From the NCBI GenBank assembly GCA_017577615.1, contig PKRE01000005.1, positions 124,001-188,000 on the forward strand: a stretch of DNA of 64,000 bases, written 5' to 3'. How positions within the stretch are numbered: position 1 is the stretch's first letter; every line of letters begins with the position of its first letter. The notes beneath the pieces are model-generated. The model was not told the DNA's origin. It was given only the letters and a program-made list of their open reading frames with translations, and ran no database searches. Position numbers and translations under genes: made by a program. This DNA is from Gammaproteobacteria bacterium. GTDB lineage: Bacteria; Pseudomonadota; Gammaproteobacteria; Steroidobacterales; Steroidobacteraceae. Below are positions 15,665-24,611 of the stretch, piece by piece.

Positions 15665-17451
15665 CGTCCACGCAAGAACATCCTGTCGAGATCTTGCATG
15701 CTGATATACGTCCATGTCGGACGTCCGTGATTGCACTGATCGCTGCGCACGGTGCGTTCCATCTCGCGTAGCAAGGCATTCATCTCCGGAACGCTGAGGT
15801 TGCGATTGGCACGGACTGCGCTGTGGCATGCAATGGTGCCCAGCACCTCGTTGATCGCCTCATCGACGCCTCGCGAGGCGCCCACCGCGACCAGATCCGC
15901 CGCGATACGGCGCACGAGATCGTCGATGTCGCGGCTCGCGAGCATGGCCGGCAGCGCGCGTACCTGCACGCTCGCCGGGCCGGAACGCACGATGTCCAAT
16001 CCGGCCCTCTGCAGCATCGCAGCCTGCTCCTCCAACACGTCTGCCTCCGCCGGCGAGACAGCAAGCGTAAGAGGCTCGAGCAGCGGCTGCATCGGCACGG
16101 TGCCGCCCGCCAACGAGGCCTTCAATTTCTCGTACATCGTGCGCTCGTGCGCAGCGTGCATGTCGACAAGAATGAGTCCTCCGGGCGCCTGCGACAGGAT
16201 GTAGACACCGTGGAGCTGCGCCAGGGCGAACCCGAGCGGCGGCACCGCGGATACACTGTCGGAGTGGGTCGGCGCCCTTGCAAGTGTCGGTGCCGACGCG
16301 CGCTCGGCGGACACCGTGGCCGGCCGATCCTCGACCTGCAATGCCAGAGGCGATTGCGAGGGACCACCGGCTGGCCACAGCGGCGCCTCCGCGGAGCGTG
16401 CCGGCACGATCGTATCAGCGCGGGCAGGCGGCGCTGCGACGACCGCGGAGCCTGCGTACGTCTCGCGCAGGAAACGCTCCACAGAGTGAAACAGGAAGTC
16501 GTGCACGTGGCGCGGATCACGGAAGCGCACCTCGAGCTTGGCCGGGTGCGCGTTCACGTCGACTTGCCGCGGATCGAGCTCCATGAACAGCACGAACGCC
16601 GGATAACGACCGTGAAAGATCACGTCGCGATAGCCGAGGCGGATGGCGCTCGCCACGAGACGATCGCGCAGCACGCGACCGTTGAGATAGAAGTGCTGCA
16701 GGTCCGGTTGTGCCCTTGCGAAAGTCGGCTGACACAACCATCCGGTCAGCTTGCATCCGGCGGATTCGTGCTCGATATACATCGCGTTGGCGATGAACTC
16801 CTCGCCGACGATCTGCGCCACCCGCCGCTCGCGCTCGAGCCGCGTGCGCGCGGCAGGATATTCGATGGCGCGCCGCCGCCCGATCGTGAGCGAGAAAGCG
16901 GTTTCGAAAGAGGACAGCGCGAGCCGCTCGATCATGCGCTCGATGTGCTGCGCCTCGGTGCGCTCGGCTCTAAGAAATTTGCGGCGAGCGGGCACGTTGA
17001 AGAAGAGATCACGAACCTCGACGGTCGTGCCGACGGGATGGGGCGCCGGCTCGGGCGCGCTCAGGACGCCGTTGTCGGCATTGATCGCGTACCCCACGTC
17101 CGAGTGACGTGTGCGAGAAACGAGCCGCATGCGCGAAACCGAAGCGATGCTCGGGAGCGCCTCACCGCGAAACCCGAGTGTCGCGACGCGCTCGAGGTCA
17201 TCGATCGTCGTGATCTTGCTCGTCGCGTGCCGCGACAGCGCGAGCGCGAGCTCATCCCGCTCGATCCCCGCCCCGTCATCTCGCACGCGACACAGTCGGA
17301 CACCGCCCTCTTCGATTTCCACCTCGATACGGCTCGCGCCAGCATCGAGGCTGTTCTCCACTAATTCCTTGACAACGGAAGCCGGACGCTCGATGACCTC
17401 GCCGGCAGCGATCTGGTGAATGAGTTGCTCGGGAAGGACGCGGATCGACAT
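15661..17451 (-). CDS. mutL: DNA mismatch repair protein MutL
   Basis: About 596 residues. The GHKL ATPase has ENSLDAGA, DDGAGI and GFRGEALPSI, and the N-terminus SIRVLPEQLIHQIAAGEVIERP is nearly invariant. The C-terminal dimer domain carries DMHAAHERTMYE (coding 16128-16169), which fits the D-x-H-A-x2-E-x4-E nuclease metal site found in MutL proteins of bacteria without MutH. No MutH gene is seen in this window. The ATG at 17451 aligns with other MutL starts; an ATG at 17481 with a weak AGG upstream would add 10 residues. Coupled to miaA. Confidence 0.95.
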   Translation of the reverse strand: MSIRVLPEQLIHQIAAGEVIERPASVVKELVENSLDAGASRIEVEIEEGGVRLCRVRDDGAGIERDELALALSRHATSKITTIDDLERVATLGFRGEALPSIASVSRMRLVSRTRHSDVGYAINADNGVLSAPEPAPHPVGTTVEVRDLFFNVPARRKFLRAERTEAQHIERMIERLALSSFETAFSLTIGRRRAIEYPAARTRLERERRVAQIVGEEFIANAMYIEHESAGCKLTGWLCQPTFARAQPDLQHFYLNGRVLRDRLVASAIRLGYRDVIFHGRYPAFVLFMELDPRQVDVNAHPAKLEVRFRDPRHVHDFLFHSVERFLRETYAGSAVVAAPPARADTIVPARSAEAPLWPAGGPSQSPLALQVEDRPATVSAERASAPTLARAPTHSDSVSAVPPLGFALAQLHGVYILSQAPGGLILVDMHAAHERTMYEKLKASLAGGTVPMQPLLEPLTLAVSPAEADVLEEQAAMLQRAGLDIVRSGPASVQVRALPAMLASRDIDDLVRRIAADLVAVGASRGVDEAINEVLGTIACHSAVRANRNLSVPEMNALLREMERTVRSDQCNHGRPTWTYISMQDLDRMFLRGR

Positions 17452-17507
17452 GGGCGGCACGCTTACGGGGGCGCCGAGCATACACTACCTGGGCTGGGTG
17501 CTGGCCG

Positions 17508-17535
17508 CAGCCTGCCGCCTAGCGCCTACAGCCTT
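17508..17535. repeat. Heptamer-phased repeat next to the amiC stop codon
   Basis: Four 7-base units in phase, CAGCCTG, CCGCCTA, GCGCCTA, CAGCCTT, share the core GCCT and end at the amiC stop codon (17535-17537). They fill much of the amiC-mutL gap and resemble the AGGC-core units at 5872-5900, 59167-59194 and 63084-63104. Confidence 0.55.
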
Positions 17536-18794
17536 CAGTGGCTGGCACCCGCTGCGGTGTCGCCGCTTCGGTCTGCCACGTTCGCCACGACCGCCGGAGC
17601 CGTAGTGCCGGACTTGATCATGGCTATCAACGAGCCAGGCGGCGGGCTCGCGTAGAAGTACTCGCGCACACCTTCGAAGATCGCTTCCGCGAGCCGCTGC
17701 TGATGCTTCGGGTCGATGAGCCGAGCTTCCTCGGTCGGGTTCGATATGAAAGCAGTCTCGACCAGCATCGACGGGATGTCCGGCGCCTTGAGGACGATGA
17801 AACCTGCGTGCTTGACGCCGCGCCGAGTGATGTTGCCCATCCTATAGAGAGAGTTCATCACCCTTTCTGCTGCATCGATGCTCGCGCTCATCGTCGCACC
17901 TTGCGACAGATCGAGCAGGACGGACTTCAGCAGATCGTCCTTGTCGTCGAGCGTGACGCCACCGACGAGGTCCGCCGCATTCTCGCGGTCGGCCAACCAG
18001 CGCGCCGACTCGTCGCTGGCCCCGCGCGCCGATAGCACGTACACGGACGAGCCGCGCACGGAGCGGTCGTGAAATGCGTCCGCGTGAATGGAAATGAACA
18101 TGTCCGCCTGATGCTTGCGCGCCCGCGCGATGCGCTCGCGCAATGGCACGAAGTAATCACCGTCACGTGTCAGCACCGCTCGCATTCCCTTCTCGCGATC
18201 GATGCGGCTCTTGAGGCGCTTGGCGATCGCGAGCGTGACGTTCTTCTCCATTGTGCCGCGCGTGCCGATCGAGCCGGGATCCTGTCCGCCATGACCGGCG
18301 TCGATCGCGATGATGATGTCGCGACCGCGTACGTCCGCTGCCGACTTGACGACGCGAAGCGGCTCACGCTGCGGCGCCGCACCGGGCTCGAGATCCACGA
18401 CGAGTCGATGGCCGTATCCGCCGCTCGGTCCAAGCGGAAAGCTCTTAGGCACGGCATTGCCGGCGAGATCGATGACGATACGCAGATCGCCGTTGCCTTG
18501 CTCGCCGATACGGATGCGTTTGACGAAGCCCTGATCGCGCGGCAATGAGCGTGCGAAGTCGGATGACACTCTTGCCGCGGCAAGGTCCACAACCACGCGA
18601 TCGGGGTTGCTGAGCGTCATGACGCTGTGCTTGGCGGGTGAGGACAGATCGAAGACGACGCGTGTGGCCGTGGGCCCCGCCCAAACCCGAACGTCCTGAA
18701 CCGTGACAGCGGCGAACGCCGGAGAAGCCATGACAGCCCCGACGACCATCGCGGTCAAGATTGAGACGATGCGTCGGAGGACCAGCCACAGCAT
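17535..18794 (-). CDS. amiC: N-acetylmuramoyl-L-alanine amidase, AMIN plus Amidase_3
   Basis: 419 residues. A signal peptide (about 1-28, cleavage after SPAFA) is followed by an AMIN domain (about 30-135, divisome or envelope targeting) and a zinc amidase domain. The amidase has IDAGHGGQDPG (first His), the TMEKN Glu, SIHADAF (second His) and the late LVETAFISN catalytic Glu. The enzyme cleaves the stem peptide from MurNAc in the periplasm during daughter cell separation. No LysM repeat follows, so it is AmiC-like in domain layout, although its position between tsaE and mutL is that of E. coli amiB. Confidence 0.93.
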   Translation of the reverse strand: MLWLVLRRIVSILTAMVVGAVMASPAFAAVTVQDVRVWAGPTATRVVFDLSSPAKHSVMTLSNPDRVVVDLAAARVSSDFARSLPRDQGFVKRIRIGEQGNGDLRIVIDLAGNAVPKSFPLGPSGGYGHRLVVDLEPGAAPQREPLRVVKSAADVRGRDIIIAIDAGHGGQDPGSIGTRGTMEKNVTLAIAKRLKSRIDREKGMRAVLTRDGDYFVPLRERIARARKHQADMFISIHADAFHDRSVRGSSVYVLSARGASDESARWLADRENAADLVGGVTLDDKDDLLKSVLLDLSQGATMSASIDAAERVMNSLYRMGNITRRGVKHAGFIVLKAPDIPSMLVETAFISNPTEEARLIDPKHQQRLAEAIFEGVREYFYASPPPGSLIAMIKSGTTAPAVVANVADRSGDTAAGASH

Positions 18795-18866
18795 GATGTG
18801 GCTAATCTACCCTGCCGCCGCTCATGTTTTCAATAAAATGATAGGGATACGCGCATTATTTGAAAG

Positions 18867-19358
18867 TTACTGCAACAAGCGCGCCAGCAAATCGCTCCCA
18901 ACCTCCGAACCTGCGACCAGGCTCACTTCACGGCCCGACTCGGGCGGGGCGCGATAGCCGATGTGTATCTCGAGATCGAGACGCGGCAGCATGCCCGCGC
19001 CGCGCGAGGGCCATTCGATGAGAAGAATCGCGCCAGGAACGAGCAGATCGCGGATGCCCAAGGGCTCGACCTCCCCGGGGTCGGCAAGCCGGTAAAGATC
19101 CAAGTGATAGATCGTTCGGTCTGCGCGTGCGTACGGCTCGATGAGCGTGTAGGTCGGGCTGCGCACCGGGCCCTCAAAGCCGGCGGCCGCAAGCACGCCG
19201 CCGACGAGCGTCGTCTTACCCGCCCCGAGATCACCTTCTATGCCGACGCATTGCGCCGCGCGGTCGAACGCCAGCAGCGCACGGCCGATCTCAGTGCCGA
19301 GCGCGTGCATGTCCTGCGCAGTGGGGACGGTCAATTGGGCACGCGAGGATTGAGACAC
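18867..19358 (-). CDS. tsaE: tRNA threonylcarbamoyladenosine biosynthesis ATPase TsaE
   Basis: 163 residues. The P-loop GDLGAGKTT lies at 42-50, with the family blocks SPTYTLIEPY and IYHLDLYRL and a late LIEWPSRG. TsaE works with TsaB and TsaD to form t6A37 on ANN-decoding tRNAs. The gene overlaps nnr by 28 bases, which indicates coupled translation, and is followed 72 bases later by amiC; this nnr-tsaE-ami order is widespread. Confidence 0.96.
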   Translation of the reverse strand: MSQSSRAQLTVPTAQDMHALGTEIGRALLAFDRAAQCVGIEGDLGAGKTTLVGGVLAAAGFEGPVRSPTYTLIEPYARADRTIYHLDLYRLADPGEVEPLGIRDLLVPGAILLIEWPSRGAGMLPRLDLEIHIGYRAPPESGREVSLVAGSEVGSDLLARLLQ

Positions 19359-20836
19359 GTCGGTAGATACTCGAACAGGTCGCTTGCAATGAGACCTCGC
19401 TCGCCCCGGCAGGCGGCGTGATCTCCGGCCATGGCGTGCGCCAGCACCGCAACACGGACGGCGCGCTCGATGTCTCGATCTCGCGTCTGGGCCATGATGC
19501 CGGCCACGACGCCCGTGAGCACATCGCCCATTCCAGGCGAGGCCATGCCCGGGTTGCCTCGATCGCAGATCGCCGGCTGCCCGCGCGGGCTCGTCACGAT
19601 GCTGGCGGCTCCTTTGAGCACGACCACACTAGCGAAGCGCTCCGCGAGCGCCTGCGCTGCCCTGAGGCGATCGGCCTGCACCTCGGCGGCCGTCAGGCCG
19701 AGCAAACGTCCAGCTTCGCCCGGATGAGGTGTCAGCACCCGCGCACCTTGCGGGAGCGCCGCCGTGCCTCGCGCCGCCAACAGGTTCAGGGCATCGGCAT
19801 CCAGCACGCTTGGCCGCGCCGCACGAAGCGTCACCTCGAGCATTGAGCGCGACCATTCATCCTGACCGAGTCCAGGTCCCACTGCGACCACGTCGGCGCG
19901 AGGGATCAGCGACTCAAGCTCGGCACTGTTCTTCACACCGCGACACATGAGCTCCGGACGGCCACCAACGATGGCGGCAACGTTGTCCGGGTGAGTCGCG
20001 ACCGTGACCCGTCCTGCACCGCTGCGCAGCGCCGCCTCGCCTGCCAGCCTTGCCGCACCGGGCATGCCGATGCCGCCACCGACGATGAGCACATCGCCGT
20101 TCTGACCCTTGTGACCGGTACGCGGCCGCGGCGGCAGTAGTTCGGCGATCTCCCCCTCCGAGATTCGCTGCGCGATGGCGCTCACATGCTCGAACGCATC
20201 CCTCGGCACCTGCAGCGCATCGTACGAGATCATTCCGACATGATCGGGTCCTTCGCCCAGGTAGAAGCCCGCCTTAAGGCCAATGAAGGTCACCGTGCGA
20301 GCCGCTCGGATCGCAGCCCCGAGCACCTGTCCGGTGTCGCTGTGCAGGCCGCTAGGGATATCAACCGCGAGCGTGGGCCGACCGCTGGCGTTGATCGCCT
20401 CGACGATGGCTCTTGCCTGCGCGTCGAGCGGCCGCGTCAGGCCCGTGCCGAACATCGCGTCGACGACGACATCGGCTGCATCGGGGAGCCGCGCGTCCCA
20501 TCGCGTCGTTGCGCCACCGCCGTCCACGAAATCTTCGTAGGCTCGCCGCGCGTCGCCTTTGAGCTGTGTCGGATCCCCTACAGAGACGACCGTCACGTGC
20601 TGACCCTCGAGGCGCGCGAGTCTTGCGAGGACATAACCGTCGCCGCCATTGTTGCCGGGCCCGCAGACCACGAGAATTGAACGCGCTTGCGGCCACGATT
20701 CCTTCAAGACTGCCAACGCAGCGGCCCCTGCCCGACTCATCAGCGTGTAGCCGGGAATACCGAGCGTCTCGATCGCATAGCGGTCGAGCTCGCGCACCTG
20801 CGCCGCTGTGTGGATGGTGCGGGGTAGAAAGGACAT
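19331..20836 (-). CDS. nnr: Bifunctional NAD(P)H-hydrate epimerase / ADP-dependent dehydratase
   Basis: 501 residues. It repairs hydrated NAD(P)H. The N-terminal YjeF_N domain (about 1-215) epimerises the R form (CGPGNNGGDGYVLARL). The C-terminal carbohydrate-kinase-like domain (about 225-490) dehydrates the S form using ADP (VVAVGPGLGQ, the NPGMASPGMGDVLTG phosphate site). The ATG at 20836 gives the usual N-terminus; the frame remains open to 20905. It diverges from queG across 120 bases and heads the nnr-tsaE-amiC-mutL-miaA-hfq series. Confidence 0.95.
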   Translation of the reverse strand: MSFLPRTIHTAAQVRELDRYAIETLGIPGYTLMSRAGAAALAVLKESWPQARSILVVCGPGNNGGDGYVLARLARLEGQHVTVVSVGDPTQLKGDARRAYEDFVDGGGATTRWDARLPDAADVVVDAMFGTGLTRPLDAQARAIVEAINASGRPTLAVDIPSGLHSDTGQVLGAAIRAARTVTFIGLKAGFYLGEGPDHVGMISYDALQVPRDAFEHVSAIAQRISEGEIAELLPPRPRTGHKGQNGDVLIVGGGIGMPGAARLAGEAALRSGAGRVTVATHPDNVAAIVGGRPELMCRGVKNSAELESLIPRADVVAVGPGLGQDEWSRSMLEVTLRAARPSVLDADALNLLAARGTAALPQGARVLTPHPGEAGRLLGLTAAEVQADRLRAAQALAERFASVVVLKGAASIVTSPRGQPAICDRGNPGMASPGMGDVLTGVVAGIMAQTRDRDIERAVRVAVLAHAMAGDHAACRGERGLIASDLFEYLPTCLNPRVPN

Positions 20837-20956
20837 GCAGGAGAGTTTACGTTGCCGATCGCGCTCAGGGGATGGGGAGTAGCCAGAGCGTGGCGTCGCG
20901 AGCATCCTTCCCCACCGTTCTCATCGGTGCATCGTCGGACTGTCTCTGTTCTGCCC

Positions 20957-22036
20957 ATGTCTACTTATTACGGACATCTCGTCGAGCAGATCCGCGCATG
21001 GGGTCGCGAGCTCGGCTTCCAACAAGTCGGCATCGCCGATGTGACCATCCCCGAGGATGAAGAGCAGCTGATGCGATGGCTGGAGCTGGGCCGTCACGGC
21101 GAGATGCACTACATGCAGCGCCACGGACGCCGGCGCGCTCGACCGCATGAGCTGGTACCGGGCACCTTGCGTGTCATTTCCGCGCGCATCGACTATTTGC
21201 CTCGGGCACAGCCAGCGAAAGAGGTACTCGACAACCCCGAGCTGGGCTACGTGTCGAGGTATGCGCTCGGTCGCGACTATCACAAGGTGCTGCGTCGCCG
21301 GCTTGCGCAGTTGGCGCAGCGTATCGCCTCGCACGTGGAAGGCACGCACTATCGTGTCTTTGTCGACAGCGGTCCGGTGCTCGAGAAAGCCTTTGCACGA
21401 CAAGCCGGGCTTGGTTGGATCGGTAAGCACACGAACCTGATCAACTCGCGCGCCGGCTCGTGGTTCTTCTTGGGCGAGATCCTCACCGACTTACCCCTGC
21501 CGGTCGATGAGCCTGCTACGAACCACTGCGGCTCGTGTCGTGCGTGCCTCGATGTCTGTCCCACGCACGCGATCGTCGCGCCGTACGAGCTCGACGCAAG
21601 ACGCTGCATCTCGTACCTGACCATCGAGCTGCGTGGCTCGATTCCGGTCGAGCTCAGGAGCGCGATCGGCAATCGCATCTATGGTTGCGACGACTGCCAG
21701 CTCTTCTGCCCGTGGAACAAATTCGCCCGTCTGACGAGCGAGCCCGATTTCGCGCCACGTCATCGGCTCGACGGCGAACGTTTGGTCGTGCTGTTCAGCT
21801 GGAGCGAGGAGGAGTTCTTGCGCAAGACGGAAGGCAGCGCGATCCGTCGCATCGGCTACGAATGTTGGTTACGCAACGTCGCCGTCGCGCTCGGTAATGC
21901 CCCTACCACTGCTGAGATCGTTGCGGCTCTCGAGGCACGCCGCCATCATCCCTCGACACTCGTGCGCGAGCACGTCGAGTGGGCGCTCGCGCAGCACGCG
22001 ACCCGCAGCAAAGCGACTTCCGAAACCGCACGGTGA
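20957..22036 (+). CDS. queG: Epoxyqueuosine reductase QueG
   Basis: 359 residues. The cobalamin-dependent iron-sulfur enzyme makes the last step of queuosine synthesis in tRNA. Two [4Fe-4S] clusters are supported by C191, C194, C197 and C201 (CGSCRACLDVCP) together with C244, C247 and C251 (CDDCQLFCPWN), plus C217. The N-terminal B12-binding domain shows the YMQRHGRRRARP and LGRDYHKVLRRRL blocks. The ATG at 20957 gives the normal N-terminus; a longer frame from 20852 lacks homology. It is transcribed away from nnr, as yjeS is in E. coli. Confidence 0.95.
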   Translation: MSTYYGHLVEQIRAWGRELGFQQVGIADVTIPEDEEQLMRWLELGRHGEMHYMQRHGRRRARPHELVPGTLRVISARIDYLPRAQPAKEVLDNPELGYVSRYALGRDYHKVLRRRLAQLAQRIASHVEGTHYRVFVDSGPVLEKAFARQAGLGWIGKHTNLINSRAGSWFFLGEILTDLPLPVDEPATNHCGSCRACLDVCPTHAIVAPYELDARRCISYLTIELRGSIPVELRSAIGNRIYGCDDCQLFCPWNKFARLTSEPDFAPRHRLDGERLVVLFSWSEEEFLRKTEGSAIRRIGYECWLRNVAVALGNAPTTAEIVAALEARRHHPSTLVREHVEWALAQHATRSKATSETAR

Positions 22037-22056
22037 AGCGCCGATGAGCGTTCCCG

Positions 22057-22911
22057 TTAGCGCGGCCGCTTTGCGCGCACGTTGTCGATCAGGCGCGCGC
22101 GCCCGATGCGCGCTGCCGTGAGCACGACGAGCTCTTCGGACTCATCGCTCGGCGGCGCGAGCGTGTTCGCATCGCGCACCGAAAAGTAATCCGGCCGAAA
22201 ACCGGCCGCCTCCAGCATGCCCATGCCTTCACGCTCGATCTCTGCGAAATCACGCCGCCCCGATTCAATCGCACGGCGCGCGCGCTCCAGCGCAGCGAAG
22301 ATCTGCGGCGCGACTGCGCGCTGCTCAGGGGTCAGATAACGATTGCGCGAGCTCATCGCCAGCCCGTCCGGCTCGCGTGTCGTCGGCAGCCCCACGATCT
22401 CGACAGGCATACAGAGATCTTCCGCCGCACGACGGATGATCATCAGCTGCTGGAAATCCTTCTCCCCGAACAACGCCACATCGGGCTGCACCAAGTTCAG
22501 CAGCTTCGTCACGATCGTGGCGACACCCATGAAGTGCCCCGGCCTGAAGGCGCCACAAAGAATGTCTTCGAGCTCCGGCACGTGGACGCGCGCGGTCAAC
22601 GCCTGGCCGCGCGGATACATCTCGTCCACCTCGGGCATGAACAGCACGTCGACTTTGAGCGCCTCGAGAAGCTTGCGATCCTCGTCCGGTGTCCGTGGAT
22701 ACGCGGCGTAATCTTCGTTGGGCCCGAACTGCAACGGATTGACGAACACGCTGACGACGACACGCTGGGCGCGCTCCCGCGCCGCCTGCACGAGGCTCAC
22801 GTGGCCACCATGCAAGTTACCCATCGTGGGCACGAACGCGATGCGTTCTCCAGCCATGCGCCATGCGCGTACGCGGGCGCGCAATTCTGCAGCACGAGTG
22901 ATGATGTCCAC
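22057..22911 (-). CDS. panC: Pantothenate synthetase
   Basis: 284 residues. The enzyme condenses pantoate with beta-alanine using ATP. The nucleotidyl-transferase HIGH-like motif PTMGNLHGGH, the FVNPLQFGPNEDYAAYPRT segment, the GEKDFQQL motif and the KMSKS-like SSRNRYL are all present. A GTG at 22911 is chosen: it begins VDIITRAAELRARVR, matching PanC N-termini and length, although no clear Shine-Dalgarno is seen. The open frame runs back to 23142 within panB. It follows panB by 37 bases. Confidence 0.95.
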   Translation of the reverse strand: MDIITRAAELRARVRAWRMAGERIAFVPTMGNLHGGHVSLVQAARERAQRVVVSVFVNPLQFGPNEDYAAYPRTPDEDRKLLEALKVDVLFMPEVDEMYPRGQALTARVHVPELEDILCGAFRPGHFMGVATIVTKLLNLVQPDVALFGEKDFQQLMIIRRAAEDLCMPVEIVGLPTTREPDGLAMSSRNRYLTPEQRAVAPQIFAALERARRAIESGRRDFAEIEREGMGMLEAAGFRPDYFSVRDANTLAPPSDESEELVVLTAARIGRARLIDNVRAKRPR

Positions 22912-22948
22912 GTCAGCGACTTGCCCGAATGTGGCGAAACGGCGGCGC

Positions 22949-23776
22949 CTAGAAACAATGCTCCGGCGCAGGATAAATCTTTTCCTTGACTTCCCGCACG
23001 TACGCTTTGACGGCCTCGAGCGGACTGTCATGCCCGGCCATGAAGTTCTTGGAAAAACGCGGCTTGCGCCCGGCCGTGATGTCGAGCACATCGTAGAGAA
23101 CGAGAATCTGGCCGTCCGTGTCGGGCCCGGCGCCAATACCAATCACGGGCACACGAAGCGCCTCGGTGATCTGCGCGCCGAGCGTCGCCGGAATACACTC
23201 GAGCAGTACCAGGTCTGCGCCTGCCGCCTCGAGCGCCTTCGCATCCTCGAGCATTTTCCTGGCGGACGCCTCGTCTCTGCCTTGCACGCGAAAGCCGCCT
23301 GCCTTGTGCACCGACTGCGGCTTCAAGCCGAGGTGCGCGCACACAGCGATGTCGTGGCTGGCGAGAAACTCGACGATCTCGACCTGGCCCGCTCCGCCTT
23401 CCAGCTTGACGATCTTCGCGCCGCCCTCTTGCATCAGCCTGACAGCGTTCTCCAACGCTTGCTCACGCGAGGCGTACGTCATGAACGGCATGTCCGCCAT
23501 CAAGAAGGGACGATACAAGCCGCGTGAGACGGCACGGCAGTGGTAGATGACATCGTCGAGGGTCACCGGCACTGTGGTGTCGTGGCCTTGGATGACCATG
23601 CCGAGGGAGTCGCCGACGAGCACCAGATCGACACCTGCCTCGTCGACGAGTGCCGCAAAGCTCGCGTCGTAAGCGGTGATGCATGCGATCTTCTCACCCT
23701 CCGCCTTCATGCGCATCAGGGTGGAGATATTCACGGGGGGCCGCGGCGCGTAGCGCTCTTGCAGATGCTTGTACAT
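22949..23776 (-). CDS. panB: 3-methyl-2-oxobutanoate hydroxymethyltransferase
   Basis: 275 residues. The enzyme transfers a hydroxymethyl group from methylene-THF to ketoisovalerate in the pantothenate pathway. Family blocks ITAYDASFA, LVGDSLGMVIQGHDTT (metal site), ADMPFMTY, GGAKIVKLEGG, CAHLGLKPQSV and IGIGAGPDTDGQILV are all visible. It precedes panC directly. The upstream neighbour folK supplies the folate pathway that feeds the cofactor, although such linkage is common and may be incidental. A 129-base gap separates it from the kinase gene. Confidence 0.97.
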   Translation of the reverse strand: MYKHLQERYAPRPPVNISTLMRMKAEGEKIACITAYDASFAALVDEAGVDLVLVGDSLGMVIQGHDTTVPVTLDDVIYHCRAVSRGLYRPFLMADMPFMTYASREQALENAVRLMQEGGAKIVKLEGGAGQVEIVEFLASHDIAVCAHLGLKPQSVHKAGGFRVQGRDEASARKMLEDAKALEAAGADLVLLECIPATLGAQITEALRVPVIGIGAGPDTDGQILVLYDVLDITAGRKPRFSKNFMAGHDSPLEAVKAYVREVKEKIYPAPEHCF

Positions 23777-23905
23777 GAATTTCGCCGCCGATTAAGAGAG
23801 AAACAAGGATGAACCAGGGTTAGAGAAACATCAACTTCGCCGTTCGCCGATGCGAGCAACCATAGGCGACCCGGCGCCAACAGCGCTTCTTGCCGAGTCT
23901 CATGG

Positions 23906-24571
23906 CTACAGGGTGCTCTTGAGGGGATTATAAAAGTGCCGGCCGTGCCGTATGCGCAACACCTGTTCCAATAGCTCGGCATAATCTTGGTCGTTGCTGA
24001 CGAAATCGGCCTGCGCAGCGTTGACGATGAGCAGCGGCGAGGCCTGATACGCGTGAAAGTAACGCGCATACGCCTCCTGCAAGCGCTCCAAGTAGGCACG
24101 ATCGATGCGCTGTTCGTAGCGGATGCCGCGACGTTGGATTCGCTCGAGGAGCACATCGACAGGAGCCTGTAGATAGATCACGAGATCGGGCACCGGCGCA
24201 TCCAGCGCCAAACGTGCATACACCTGCTCGTAGAGCGCGTACTCCTCGTCATCGAGCGTCAGACGTGCGAACAATCGATCCTTTTCGATCAGGTAATCGG
24301 CCACGCGCACATTATCGAACAGATCGTGTTGTCGAATGTCCTCGAGCTGCCGCGCGCGTTGAAACAAGAAGAACAGCTGTGTCTGTAATGCAGCCGAGCG
24401 GGGGTTCTTGTAGAAGCGCTCCAGGAACGGATTCTCTTCGGCCTGCTCCAGGATGAGCTCGCTGCCGAAGCTGCGCGCGAGCCGGCGCGCGAGGCTCGTC
24501 TTGCCGACGCCGATTGGTCCTTCGACGACGATCAGGCGATGCGGCACCGAGACGACGGACTTTTCTGACAT
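23906..24571 (-). CDS. Deoxynucleoside kinase (dNK/dGK family)
   Basis: 221 residues. The P-loop is GPIGVGKTSLAR near the N-terminus, followed by EENPFLERFY, the QLFFLFQRARQ substrate-site segment, the DYLIEKDRLFA block (DRS-like region) and the RGIRYEQRIDRAYLERL lid. These mark the deoxyribonucleoside kinase family, which phosphorylates deoxynucleosides in salvage; the exact base preference cannot be read from sequence alone. The ATG at 24571 directly precedes the P-loop strand; the frame stays open to 24700. It sits between folK and panB in the same direction. Confidence 0.88.
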   Translation of the reverse strand: MSEKSVVSVPHRLIVVEGPIGVGKTSLARRLARSFGSELILEQAEENPFLERFYKNPRSAALQTQLFFLFQRARQLEDIRQHDLFDNVRVADYLIEKDRLFARLTLDDEEYALYEQVYARLALDAPVPDLVIYLQAPVDVLLERIQRRGIRYEQRIDRAYLERLQEAYARYFHAYQASPLLIVNAAQADFVSNDQDYAELLEQVLRIRHGRHFYNPLKSTL

Positions 24572-24611
24572 GCTCAATTGACCGCTGCAGGCGGAAGCTC
24601 GTTTCTTTGCG

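Noticed and set aside
15823..17364. 513-codon open frame antisense to mutL
   Set aside because: MutL motifs cover the minus strand; the antisense product is Arg/His-rich with no recognisable fold.
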